Source: Zygnema cylindricum (taxonomy: Eukaryota; Streptophyta; Zygnematophyceae; Zygnematales; Zygnemataceae). Taken from it: a stretch of 62,000 nt of DNA. Positions 35,012-46,222 of this stretch are shown here, piece after piece. Under the pieces are notes generated by a model, which was not told the DNA's origin, made no database searches, and worked only from the letters and a program-made list of their open reading frames with translations. Each line of letters opens with the position of its first letter. The first letter of the stretch is position 1. The translations under genes were made by a program, and so were the position numbers. The stretch is taken from positions 165,001 to 227,000 of the forward strand of contig JBBHKE010000573.1 of NCBI GenBank assembly GCA_037447655.1, written 5' to 3'.

Positions 35012-38000
35012 CCCTTATTTTCTTGTCAATCTTTAATTTTAGATCAAAATTCTCCTTGTAGAAAACTAGCTTAGGGGAAGGCACAGGTTTAGTCATCATA
35101 TCTGCTACCATCTCGCTATCAGGTCGGTATTCTAAACTGATTATTTTGTTTTCTACTTTCTCTCTAATAAAGCTGAGTCTAATGTTCATGTGTTTAGCTT
35201 TGAAATGATGTTTAGGATTGGCTGAAATAGCGATTGCTGACTGATTATCACAAAATATTTTGTGCACACCACTCTTAAGGTGACCGAGCTCAACAAGCAA
35301 AGACTTGACCCACATCAATTCTTTTACAGCAGAGCAAGGGGCCATATACCCAGCCTCCATGGTGGATTAAGCAATAACTTTTTGCTGTTTGCTACTCTAA
35401 CATCAAGCCCCATCACCCACATATAATACATATCCAGAAGTACATCTCCTCATCGGAGCATCACCATAACTGGCATCACTCCAAGTAGTGATGTCAATAT
35501 TCTCCCCACCGAAATGCAACCATAGATCCCTAGTTCCTATCAAATATCTAAGGACTCTCTTAGCTGCCTCCCAATCCCTCTTAGTGGGAGCATTTAGACT
35601 TCTACTCAGCACTCCTACAGCAACAGCTAAATCCGGCCGGGAAAAATTCATAAAATAGATTAGACTTCCCACTACTTGCCTGTAAGGAATAGTCTGCATG
35701 AACTTCTGTTCTTCAGGAGATAATTCCTCGTCTAAGATTATCACTCCTTTTTCCTCACTCCCCTCACTTCCTTTCTTTAACTCCATTGGAGTTGTACAAC
35801 TATTAGCTTTATCCATCTAAAATTTTTCAAGCATGTTCCCTATTGCTTCCTTTTGAGTCAATCTTATAATTTTTTCTTTTTCGGTCTCTCTCTACTTGAA
35901 TTCCCAAAATATATTTTGCTTCCCCCATATCCTTCATTTCAAATCTACCCTTAAGATCGGTTTTCATTTTATTAATTTTTTCCATTGATTTACTTAAGAC
36001 AAGCAAATCATCAACATAAATTGCAATAAATATAAAACCTTCCTCATCTTCGAAAACATAGATTGAGTGATCTGAGCTAATCCAGATATATCCCAGACCG
36101 GTAAGAAACTCATCAAGCTTCTTATTCCACTGTCGAGGCGCCTGTTTCAAACCATAAAGAGATTTAATCAGCCGGCATACCTTACTCTCCTCTCCTTCCT
36201 CCACAAACCCTTCGGGTTGTCGCATGAAGATCTCTTCTTCCAATTCTCCATGCAAAAAGGTTGTCTTGATGTCCATTTGGTGCACCTCCATGTCTTTCCC
36301 TGCTGCTAGACTGAGAAGTGTGCGGACGGATGGAAATCTGACGACCGTGGCAAAGGTTTCCTCGTAGTCAATTCCCTCCTTTTGTGTAAACCCCTTTGCC
36401 ACTAATTGGGCATTGTAGCGCTCAATCGTGTTATCTAGGTTCAGTTTTAATTTGAAAACCCTCTTACAACCGATTGGTTTTCGGTTATGTGGAGAATCCA
36501 CCAACTCCCAAGTATCGGCTGCCATAATTGAGGCCATCTCCTCATTCATGGTTGTCTTCCACCGGTTCCTTTCTAGACAAGTCATCGCCTCTTCATAAGT
36601 TTGAGGTTCATCTTAATGAGATATTTTTGTTACCTTGTTATTAACTTGTTTTTCTTGCAATATTTTGCTACTTCTCCTTCCCCCCTCAAAATCTGTGGCC
36701 AAAATAGATGGTTCTTGTGGGTTCTTTTGAACAATCTCGGTTTCTCCCCTTTCTCTTGATTTCGAATCAGTTTCCACAACGTCTTCCGCTTCGGGTAGAG
36801 TTGTCATTGGAGTTTCTGCAGCCGAGTTTTTTTCGGTCTGATTTGTACCTGCAAGAATGTCATTTTCTCTAAAACCTGGATAGTTAGGAAGTTCAAAGTC
36901 ATCGGAATTTTTTGACTCAAATCTGATTTTTACCGACTTTGTATACTTGAAGGGATCCACGGACTATTCTTCATCCATGACTACTACATGCTTTACTAAG
37001 ATTATATCTTCCCTTTTTAGATCATAGACTCTATAACTTTTCACATCCTCATCATATCCTAATAAGTATCCCGAGTTTCCTTTAGGATCTAGCTTCCAAT
37101 TAGACCGATCCGTGTCTAGACTGAATACTTGACTCCCGAAAACCTTTAAGTGGGATATGTCTGGTTTGCGACCTGTCCATCTCTCATAAGGTGTTTGATC
37201 TTTTATAGCTGAAGTAAGAACTCTCTTTTTGAGGTAATTAGCACGGTTCATTGCTTCGGCCCAAAACCTTTTTGTTATCTTCTTATCTGACAACATACTT
37301 CTAGCACTATCACTTAGTGTCCTATTTAATCTTTCAGCTACCCCATTCTGTTATGGGTTTTCTGGAACTATCTTTTGGTGTTGGACTCGATCTTCCCTTA
37401 GAAAATCCTCATATTGGATAAAAGTATACTCTCCACCATTGTCACTCGTTAATCTCTTGATTGGAGTTTCATGGAGTTTTTCGCTCCATGCTTTTTATTG
37501 TCTAAAACAATCATGAGCCTTTGACTTGTTTTTCAAAATACCGAGACTAATCATCAGTGATAGTCATCATAAATCTCTTCCCCCCCGGTGAGGGCACTTT
37601 AGCCAGGTCCCAAATATCTGTGTGTACTAAATGTAGAACTTTTTTCTCTCTTATAAGTGGTTGTTTTGAGAAAGGGTAATTTGTGTGCTTTACCTTGAGC
37701 ACATCCACTATAATCACTTATATTATCACTCTCACTGAACTGAATCCTTTCCACCACTCCCATCTTTTTCACCTCTCTTAACTTATCTAGATTCACATGC
37801 CCAAGCCTCTTATGCCACATCATAATATCATGAACACCAGCATAATAAAGTTTCTTTCTTTCATTACTTAAAATCAGCCTAATCATCCCTTGGCTACCTT
37901 TCTGAACAATGAAATAGACCTCTTCCTCAAAACTACCAATAAAGACTCCTTCCCTAGTGCTAGTAAAAAAACCCTTATCATCTAATACAGATGTAGAGAT

Positions 38001-38645
38001 GAGGTTTTTTTTCAGCCTCGGAATAAACAATACATCGGAGAATGTTACTATAGATGTCCTTCCTTCTACTAACACTTTGAGATCTACCTATCCTACAAGA
38101 GTAGTAGTGACTATCCTCCCATCTCCGTACTTTATCTCTACGTTGGGAATCTTTCTTATGTTAGTGAACAGGTGCTTATCCTTACACATGTGCATGGAGG
38201 CACCTGAATCTACAATCCAGCCTGCTTCACCTTTAATCTTTCGTAAGCACATTTCTGCCTTCGTGGTATTTCGACCTCGTTTTTCGCCTCAAACTCCTCA
38301 TCTAATAGAAGCTCATTGTCCTCGTCCTCGGATTACGCATTGTGTACTTGTGTCACAAGGGCCTTTTTCTTTCCTCTCAAGGTTCCACCAGTCTGCCCCT
38401 CCTTTAACCGAAGCTCTGTTAGCTTAGTGCACTGTGCCATATAGTGCCCCGGTTTCTTACAAAAATGACATAAACCTTTGGGAGCCCTTGGTCCTAACTC
38501 GTCGGTCTGATTTTTCTACTCCCTCCCCCCATAGTTTCCTACCGGTTTCCGAGAATCCTTGATCCTCCAATCGGTCGCACCTGCCAAGGCTTGCACAGTC
38601 TTTCCTCCCCTTCGGATCTCAATCGTATTCTCTCGAACGAGAATC
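35012..38645 (-). pseudogene. Copia gag (C-part)-protease-integrase-RT-RNase H of F, broken
   Basis: Reading leftward from about 38640: gag C-terminal part with a CHFCKKPGHYMAQC zinc knuckle (about 38470); protease with the DSGASMHM-type site (about 38210); GAG-pre-integrase LWHKRLGHVNLDKL (about 37820); integrase with the conserved E region near 37330; integrase C-part (37296-36964); RT (36585-35827) with [39 protein letters not shown] and IYVDDLLVLSKS; RNase H (35816-35004) with TTWSDASYGDAP, FCDNQSAIAIS and MMTKPV. The order protease-integrase-RT-RH is Ty1/copia. Many stops and shifts make it non-coding today. Confidence 0.9.
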
Positions 38646-38808
38646 TGAAATTCTATGGGCTCCATTGCCACACAGAATTCGCAGGTCCAAAGGAAGCTAA
38701 TCTAGATAGTGCCGACTCCAAGTTAATATAAACCCAAATGATTGACCCCTTGACAATCAAAACCCCATTACAGCTTCACCTCTGTGAAATAAGACTTTCT
38801 GTGTGCTA

Positions 38809-40860
38809 AGAGACAACAAGATAAGACAAGCAGAACTTAGCGTAGCGACGAAGTCTGTCCCTAGCTGACTGTGCACTCTTCAATGAAAATTCCACGAAGG
38901 AAGGCGCACACGCTTCTTCCTTCGAAACAACAAACTCCAACCGTTGACTTAACACGTGTCGCTTCACGAACACACCTGCACGCAAATTGAAACACATGCG
39001 CACGAAACAAACAAGTGACGCGAAACGAAATAGTATGTTTCGTTCGCGAACAACAAAAATACTGTCGCGAAACAACATCGTACTTTTTGTATGATGACGC
39101 GACAATTTGCGTCAAAAAAATATAAGTTGGTATGACGCTTCGCGAAATGTCGCGAAACGACAATAATCCAACACAAACTGTATTTCAGACTTAATGAATC
39201 CAAACCAACCAAGACCACTAACTTGGCGTAACGACAAACTAGCAGGCCGCGCGACAGACCGCGACTGCCGATTACAACTTTGACTCAACAATCCCCCTCT
39301 CAAACTTGTAATCATTATATCGTTCCTAATTTTAGTCTCCCCCTCAATAACACATCATGAGCCGCGGCTTTCGTCAACATATCCGCGGCTTCCTCCAATG
39401 TCGAAATGTACAAAAACTCAATTTTTTTCGCAGTGACCAAATATCGTAGGAAGTGCCATTGAATCTTCATATGTTTTGTCTTTTTGTGAAAGACAGGATT
39501 CTTTACCAACGCCATAAAACTCATGCTGTCAAAATATATTTTCATGCAACCAATCGCAATCCCCAATTCTCCAAGTAGCTCCTTCATCCAAATCGACACT
39601 TTAGATGTGTGACAAGCCGCCGTATATACTGCTTCGGTTGAACTTAGTGCAACAGTTGGCTGGAGTCGCAAACTCCAAGAAACTGTCGCGCCGCCAAAAA
39701 CAAAAGCATATCCAGACGTTGACTTTTTTGTGTCAAAGTCTCCACCCCAATTTGCGTCACAATATCACACGCACTATAAAGAAGTTCGTTTAGATTGAAA
39801 CAACAAGCTATCTCGACCGTACCTACAAGGTTACGAAATATCCTATTTAGGGCTTCCTAATGAATCTTTTTAGGAGCCTGACAAAATTGGCTCACGAAAA
39901 AAACTGCGGCTAAAGTATCCGGTTGCGTGGTCACACTTAAATACATTAAACTTCCAACGGCCACACGATAGAGCACGTGGACAGTTTCCTCCTCAAATTT
40001 GCGATATTGAATTTTGGAATCTAGTGATGTGAAAACAGGCTTAAATCGAACATAGCAAATTTTGTTAGTACTTTTTTTCAATATCGCGATTGCGACAATT
40101 TAATATCCCCATTATCGTACCTTGAAGCTTCCACTCCAATAATATATTGTATGTCCCCCAAATCTGTGACTTTAAAGTGTAGTCGCAATAACTCCCTCAA
40201 TTCCGCGATTCGCGTTAACTTGTCACATATCATCAAAAAACCATCCACGTAGATAGAAAATATGATTTGATCCCCCTCCTCACCTTTTACGTAAACTCTA
40301 AAGTCTGAAACTGTTCGTACAAATCCAAATTCGGTAAGGACTTTGTGTAACCGTAATTACCAAGTCCTTGGCGCTTGCTTAAGTCCATACAAGGACTTTC
40401 GCAGCGGCCATACCTTCCCCTCCTTCGACACTACTCCTTTTGGAACTCTCATATCAACCTTCTTCTCTAATTCACGATTCAAGAACTCGGTCTCTACGTC
40501 CATTTTGTGAATGTGATTTTTGCCGGCAGCGGCAATAGCAATAGTCATCCTCAGCAAATCAAAATTCACAACCGGTGCATGTGTCTCCGTATAATCTACT
40601 CCTTTCCGTTGTTGAAAGCCCTGACAAACAAGCCGAGCCTTATGTTTTATATTTCTTCGATGCACCGATTTTAGTTTCAAAAATCCACTTCGCATCAATA
40701 GCCTTTCTACCCTCCGGTAAACTTACCTTCTCAAATGTTCGGTTGTTGATAATAGATTGAAGTTTTCCTTCCCAAGCAAGTTTCCAATGCTTCTCCCAAT
40801 CGCATGATTTTCGTGCTTCCACATACAATTGCGGATCGCCTAGCTTATTGTAAAAGGGTT
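38809..40860 (-). pseudogene. Copia remnant B (RT-RNase H and 3' LTR)
   Basis: A copia lineage distinct from F. RT pieces (40828-40357): [15 protein letters not shown], then a D-V-E-T-E-F strand, then [13 protein letters not shown] further RT piece lies at 40081-39857 (VGSLMYLSVTTQPD), and RNase H at 39671-39315 (ALSSTEAVYTAACHTSK, then ADMLTKA). The purine tract GAGAGGGGGAT and an LTR starting TGTTGAGTCA at 39290 follow, and the LTR runs to about 38809, where E's LTR resumes. Gag, protease, integrase and 5' LTR are missing. The GCTGCG-rich DNA at 40870-40988 is of unknown origin. Confidence 0.82.
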
Positions 40861-40988
40861 ACACGATTCGGGTACTTAGTGGCAAGGCTGCTATAGTTGC
40901 GATTCCAGAACAGCGCAGCTGCGATTCTAGACCAGCGCAGCGTTAGCGGTGTAGCAACTTAGTAGCGCCGCAACATAGCAGCGCATCA

Positions 40989-42287
40989 TGAAACAATGAG
41001 ACCTCCATTGGCCCTCAAAGTATGCAGATCCAAAAGAAGCTAATCTAGATAGTGCCGACTCCAAGTTGATATAAACCCAAGTGACTGACAGTCAGAACCC
41101 TAATATAAATTCACCCTGTGAAAAAAACTTTCTGTGTGCTCAGTTCCACCACAGAATGCAAAGTTAGAATATAAGATTTGGACACATTCACCCACTTTGA
41201 CTTTCCCTTAGAAATGCAGCCACCCTGGCTGACAAACACCCTAACTGACTACACCCCTGTGTAGCGTGGACTCCTCTGAGTGCGCAGCAACAAGAATCAC
41301 TGAAATTGGTCAACTGAATTGATTGTTATGGCTCGCCAAAGTTTGCCATTTATACAAGGTGCTCTCTGGGAGAGTCAGCTACCTACCCGAAATATTCTAA
41401 GTCCTAAACCCCTCTCTAAACCCTCTAGTACTGAGGTACGGACCAATCACATTACTGTATAGTACATAAAGGTACAAATGCCGGTGTACCTTTTGTACGG
41501 ACATCGTACGACATGGCTAATAAGTCAACAAATGTCCTCTCCGGATTCGCTCTTGTATTCTCCGGAATTCCTGTCTCCAAATCTTATCTCTCCACGTGGC
41601 GCTAGGTCATGCCGCGTCAGAAAACGGTACCGTACAAGAAAGTACAAGTGCTGGAGTACTTTCTGTACGTACATTGTACGATGTCGCCATAGTGCGACAT
41701 TTGTCACTCCCGGATTTGTTTTCTGCCGTTCCGGATATTCCGTAATCCCGTACGATGTTGCCACGTGTCATCGGGAGTGGCGGCGTCTGCAAACTGCCAA
41801 ATTTTCCTTTCCGCGATGTCGGCGCTTACCACAGCCGTCCGATTTACATCGTAACTAAAACGGACCGTCGAAATAAATGTCCGTACTATTTATTTTGTCC
41901 GGTGCTAAAAGTACAATTGTTTCTATGCCCTGAATACCGTAATCTTGTTAAATGGAATTCCCTACCTGTAACTATATAAATATCTTTCAAACCCTATATG
42001 TACTAGCACTAGTCCTAGACTAAATGGACAAAGCTAACGACTACGGGACGGTTCGCCGACGGTAGGTTCCAGGATCAATTCCTGGGTCTGTCTAATACCA
42101 TTTTGGTAAACATACCTATATTATCTATTCTTGTCTCTCTAGAGAGCTTAGGCAGCCATGGCTCTAGCTCCCTCTCCAGCCTTCAGTGACTACGACAAGT
42201 GTGGGGGCTTGGAGAAGGGAGTCAGGGGCAGACCGCCTCTACTCTTTTCTATCTAATAAAGACCTAGAAATTACCCAAATATCAACA
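40989..42287 (-). repeat. 5' LTR of element E
   Basis: 1299 bp, starting TGTTGATATT and ending CATTGTTTCA (minus orientation). Its last 130 bp match 38646-38808. It contains the tRNA-like block at 42015-42100. Confidence 0.8.
42015..42100 (+). other. tRNA-like segment antisense in E LTR
   Basis: The best preserved of this set. It has a T-arm with a perfect 5-bp stem (CCAGG, loop ATCAATT, CCTGG), then GTCTGTCTAATACCA ending in CCA. The 5' side CTAGACTA can pair with GTCTA of the 3' strand like an acceptor stem. The anticodon arm is not clear, and no standard tRNA can be assigned. Confidence 0.5.
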
Positions 42288-42292
42288 GAATC

Positions 42293-42461
42293 ATCCCTAC
42301 CATTTAGTTCCATATCCACCTTAAGTCCGGCAAGTCTTGCACACGGTTGACTATGTTATCGAACTCATCGGGTAACTTCATCAGTAAACAGTTAACCTTT
42401 TCATTTCACTAAAATCTTTTCCACCACTCTCTAGCTCCATAAAAAGTGTTGCAAGCTCATT
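42293..42461 (-). pseudogene. F gag, middle part (left of A2 insertion)
   Basis: Continues the F gag frame interrupted at 47319: CNELATLFMELES and then a frame-shifted MKLPDEFDNIVNRVQDL-like stretch ending GMI at the E insertion site. Element C has the same order of motifs (CNDLGALFGE, then LLEEYENIINRLQDI). Confidence 0.8.
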
Positions 42462-42664
42462 GCAGATGTTGAAATTTATGTATTTTGTAGGTCTGTATTG
42501 GAAAAATATATAGTGTTGAAAAGAGGTGACTAATAGTTCACTTCTATATTTTAGTTCGAATGTAAAGAGAGAGAAAGTGAGGACCAAAGACACGCCATCG
42601 TTGTTGCATCATTTAGAAGGAGGCAGAATGAATTAGAAAGTATTTTACTAGTTTTAGCAAAATA

Positions 42665-42738
42665 CTGCCTCTGGCCGGATTTGAACCGAGGTCTGTAGGC
42701 TAGTAGACCAACGTCTTATCCATTATGTCACTAACGAA
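42665..42738 (-). other. tRNA-like segment with A and B boxes, antisense in A2 5' LTR
   Basis: The minus strand reads TGACATAATGGATAAGACG (A-box-like; tRNA-Arg genes have TGGCCTAATGGATAAGG), then about 25 bases, then GGTTCAAATCC, a perfect eukaryotic B box, followed by GGCCAGAGGCA. Spacing and length (about 72 nt) suit a tRNA. Acceptor pairing is poor, so it is probably tRNA-derived, not a working tRNA gene. Confidence 0.55.
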
Positions 42739-43138
42739 ACGATGCACATGGAACGTTTCACGCATATACACCTATTGATTAAAAGGACTAATTCGCAGCA
42801 GACTAATGAAAACGCGCATTAATCAATTCAGACATGGAAGCGAATCGAAGCCCTATAAATACAACTGATTAGACGGCCACCATTATAGCCGCCACCCGCA
42901 ATAAGCTTTCGGCGGCCTTTGGGGATAGCGTCACGTGTTGCCACGTGGCGCCATATTATTTGACACCGGAGAAGATGGGAGGAGGAACCATGGCTCCCGA
43001 TTTGGCCCATGTCACCTTGTACACCATGTTGTACAATGGCCGTACAATAAGTGCATCGCCCATCGTACCTTCTTGTACTATATAGTGTTCCTATTGGGCT
43101 AGGGTTTAGTAGTAGGTAGTCATGAGTAGGCAGACTAA

Positions 43139-43833
43139 GGGCGTGTCCCCATGTAAACGATATTTTGAAACGTTATTTTGGAATTTACCGCTGATTTTAC
43201 GGTGTTCTTTTTAAAGTGTGCCTATGTGTATCGTTACTTGCGCGTTCATTATTTTGAATATGTGGCAGCTGTACACGTCGCCAATACTTGCAAAACCCAA
43301 ACTGCTGACATTTGAAGGCGCCAACGATCTCGGAACAAACTGCGGACATTTGTACGCCGCAGAGAGCTCCTGACATACTGGGACAACTGTCGACGCCAAC
43401 TGTCATTTGTTGACGCCCACACGTGAACGACATAAGCAATCGCCTACGTCTACAAAATGACATTTGTAGATGCCCACAAGTGGACAACATAAGCAAACGG
43501 ACAAACAATATTTTTTTCGTGTATTCTCCCAACTGCAAAAAGACAAATGAAAACTTTTGACGCGTGTAACCCAAGATTTTTATTCGTCATAGGGTAGTAT
43601 TTTGATTAAAAGCAGGTCACAATTTGATTTCATTACAAGTGTGAAGATGAGCTGGAAGTGGGTCGCGATGATAATACTGCCAAATCGCCGTACATTTCAA
43701 GTTCCAAGATGACGCAAAATGTATTTGAGTTTTTGCCCATTTTTCGTACGGCGTAATATTTTCAAGTAGGAAGTCCCATTTTCTGTGTAAACGACAGGAA
43801 AAAACCCTTACTTGAACACATGGGGACACGCCC
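43139..43833. mobile_element. Tourist-like MITE in A2 5' LTR
   Basis: Terminal repeats GGGCGTGTCCCCATGT at both ends; target duplication TAA at 43136-43138 and 43834-43836. The uninterrupted LTR at about 46890 reads 'cagactaagac', confirming a clean insertion. Same family as 29464-30242. 695 bp, no transposase. Confidence 0.93.
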
Positions 43834-44256
43834 TAAGACTAAGTGATATTTCCGTACCTCTCTCTAAAAGAGCTTGTAACTATAAAGGTCATCGTTGACC
43901 AGCCATAACTTAATGCTCGGGTGAGCAAATTCAGTGATTCTTTTTGCTCCGGACTGAGGGCAGTCTACGCTACACAGGGGTGTAGTCAGTTAGAGGTTTG
44001 TGCGTGTCAGGGTGGCACTTATTCAGTGGGCAAGTCAAAGTGGGGAGTGCTGTCCAAAACACATATTCAAGCTTTGGATTCTGTGGTGGAATTGAGCACA
44101 CACAAGGTCTTATCTTCACAGGGGTGAAGTTGTATTGGGGTTTTGATTATCTAGGGATCATTCATTTGGGTTTATATCAACTTGGAGTCAGCACTATCTA
44201 GATTAGCTTCTTTTGGATATGCGAATTGTGTAGGCAATGGAGCCAATAGAATTTCA

Positions 44257-44271
44257 GGTTATGGGCCCACC
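44257..44271 (+). other. A2 primer-binding site, half-tRNA-iMet type
   Basis: GGTTATGGGCCCACC directly after the LTR is the exact complement of the anticodon arm of plant initiator tRNA-Met as I know it (GGTGGGCCCATAACC). Drosophila copia uses the same kind of site. The gag ATG (44261) lies inside it. Confidence 0.8.
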
Positions 44272-45387
44272 ATCTAGGGTGCTTATGTTCGATGGAACAG
44301 ACTTCACTTATTGGGAGTTTATAATAGAGGGATTGCTTTTCGAGAAGCACTTTTAGGGAATTGTTTCGGGACAAGTGAGATGTTCGCTACATGGCTTTGG
44401 AGGAGCTTACTATGGAGAACCATCTGAGGCTGCGAAGAATATCAACTGGAGTTCAGATGCAACGAAAGGTGAAAGGAAAAACCTTTCCGTGGATGGTGAT
44501 ATAAGGGAGAAGGATAAAGGGACACATATGGTGAGGGGAGCTAGACTCTTGGCTACGGTTCCACTTGTGGGGGTTATAACTGAACCAAAAACTGAACAAA
44601 ACGACAAGAAAGTATGGGAATACAAAAACACAGTAGCAAAACATCTCATACTTAGATATGTGTCTAAGTCTATAGCTATTACTCTTTTTAATCTAACCAA
44701 GTCTTCAAGAAATTCGGAAACATTAAGTCAGATTTATAAGAGTGAGACTATACAGAGGCATCCGTTAGTAAAACAATAAATAGAGGCCTATGTTTATAAA
44801 GGCGGTAACATGATAGAGTTTTGCAATGATATGCTGCCTTATATGTTGAGCTTGCTAGTGCGGGATATGTAGAATCTGCGGAGAGAAAGACTAATACACT
44901 AATCATGAAACTCCCAGATGAGTACAAAAACATCATTAATCGTATGCAGGCAATGGGTGGCTCCTCATGGACTTGGAGCTTTACCGTGGGGATAATTCTT
45001 GTGAGGGAAAGCACTTTGGAGCTTCGCAGGGGAAGTGAGAGGGTGAATGCATTTACAACTGGTGGTGATTGGCGGAAGCGTGATGAGAGGAACGGCGGTG
45101 ACGAGCGGAAGCGTGATGAGAGGAAGAAAGATGAAGATAAACCTTATTGGAACTTTGGTGGAAAGAGAGGGAGAGGAAAAGAAAGGGGAGCTTTGAAAAA
45201 GGGTGTTTGCTTCTTTTGTAGGGAACTGAGTCATTATATGGAGGAATGCCCTTGTTTGGAAGAACTTAGAAGTTGGAATGTGGATGAGGAGGAAGAAACG
45301 GAAGAGCAGAAAGAGGATAAAGAAATCTTAGAGCTTCTCCACATTGGTATAATGGAGAAGAGAGAAAAGTACAAGGAAATTCCATGA
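44261..45387 (+). pseudogene. A2 gag, broken
   Basis: Starts ATG GGC CCA CC within the PBS (MGPPSRVLMFDGTDFTYWE), with a stop after EKHF. It resumes in frame, then continues in other frames (44375-44779; 44905-45387) to a zinc knuckle CFFCRELSHYMEEC (CX2CX4HX4C). Homologous to the gag of C (49103 on) and F. At least two further frame breaks (near 44778 and 44870) prevent a full Gag. Confidence 0.85.
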
Positions 45388-45459
45388 AAGCAACAGTGTG
45401 CTTTTAAGGTAATAAGGGAAGTAAAGGGAAGGGAGGTACTTCAAGGAGTTAGACATGAT

Positions 45460-46209
45460 GTGGATGTCAAGGAGTATAGAAAGTCAGATCTAGAATCTAT
45501 AATTGAAAAAGGGAAAAATAAAAATAATGAGGATAATTTAATAGATATTTTGGAAACAGAAAACTGGTCGAAAAGGGAGACTTCAACGGCTTTCGAGGAA
45601 AGGGGAGAAGTAAATATAGAGGGAGTTTTAAAAGATAGGGGAGAAGAGGAATATTTAATGGAAGGTTTAGGGGAGGAGAAATATTTATTGGGAATAAAAA
45701 TAGAAAGTGATAGCGGAAAGAATTCCATGGGAGAGAGTGAGGAAAGTTCAAAAAATGGGGTGAGTATCATGGATAAAAATATGAAAACGGAAGACGTAGA
45801 TCTTATGAGGAAGTTAGTGGGGACACTTGTTTTTTGGGAAAATTTGGGGGGTAATGGGTTTGACATCACTAATGGGAGTGATGGCATTTATGAAAGTGTG
45901 CCTGTAAGAGGGTTATCATCTGGATGTGTGTTGCAGATTGGAGATGGGGCTGGCTGTTTGAATTGCAAGAGGGAAATTGGATTTAGTGTGGATGGAAAAG
46001 AAATGTGGTGGATAAAGAATTTTCTCGGATTTTTGAAAAATGGCATGCAAAATAAAATGTGTGATGTAATTATTATTTCGGTTCATCTAATACACTTCTT
46101 TAAATACAAGGGTATTCACTCAGAGTTTTATGAGGAGAAAAGAAAGAAGAAAAAGAAAAAGAGAAAAAAAAGTTTGTGTTTAGTGGGAGTTGAAAAGAAA
46201 GTAGACTAG
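45460..46209 (+). CDS. A2 249-codon frame, remnant of pol fused by deletion
   Basis: An uninterrupted frame from the end of gag almost to the 3' LTR. Highly charged N-terminal half (Glu/Lys/Asn), then scraps of copia pol: GEEKYLLGIKIESD (RT C-part; compare GEAKYILGIQ in C) and, out of proportion close, D-I-T-N-G-S-D-G and GCVLQIGDGAGC (RNase H; compare ITTWSDAN and GYVLQIGSGACC). The RNase H acidic and DNQ regions are missing, and it ends in a Lys-rich tail. So pol was reduced by several in-frame deletions. Whether it is translated is unknown; no enzyme activity is expected. Confidence 0.5.
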   Translation: MDVKEYRKSDLESIIEKGKNKNNEDNLIDILETENWSKRETSTAFEERGEVNIEGVLKDRGEEEYLMEGLGEEKYLLGIKIESDSGKNSMGESEESSKNGVSIMDKNMKTEDVDLMRKLVGTLVFWENLGGNGFDITNGSDGIYESVPVRGLSSGCVLQIGDGAGCLNCKREIGFSVDGKEMWWIKNFLGFLKNGMQNKMCDVIIISVHLIHFFKYKGIHSEFYEEKRKKKKKKRKKSLCLVGVEKKVD

Positions 46210-46222
46210 AAAATAATGGGAG

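Larger units (their letters stand above)
38646..42287 (-). mobile_element. LTR element E inserted in F gag, internally deleted
   Basis: Flanked by the same 5-bp repeat (plus strand GAATC at 38641-38645 and 42288-42292; gag resumes exactly across it, GMI then LVREN). In element orientation it starts TGTTGATATTTGGG and ends ATAGAATTTCA. The 5' LTR is complete (42287-40989). Of the 3' LTR only the last part (about 38808-38646) remains. Between them lies part of another copia element (B). One deletion running from just after the 5' LTR into B explains this layout. Confidence 0.82.
42467..44256 (+). repeat. 5' LTR of A2 (with MITE)
   Basis: Begins TGTTGAAATTTATG and ends ATAGAATTTCA directly before the PBS. 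Holds an antisense tRNA-like block (42665-42738) and the Tourist-like MITE at 43139-43833. 47 bp in, it repeats the TGTTGAAAAGAGG start typical of element C's LTR. Confidence 0.9.

Noticed and set aside
42665-42738. Functional tRNA gene
   Set aside because: A and B boxes are present, but acceptor pairing fails and the anticodon arm is not clean; called tRNA-like only.
44410-44700. Minus-strand frames opposite A2 gag and similar antisense frames in C (50147-50410, 51596-51926)
   Set aside because: Shadows of the Gag/Pol coding strand; no independent motif.
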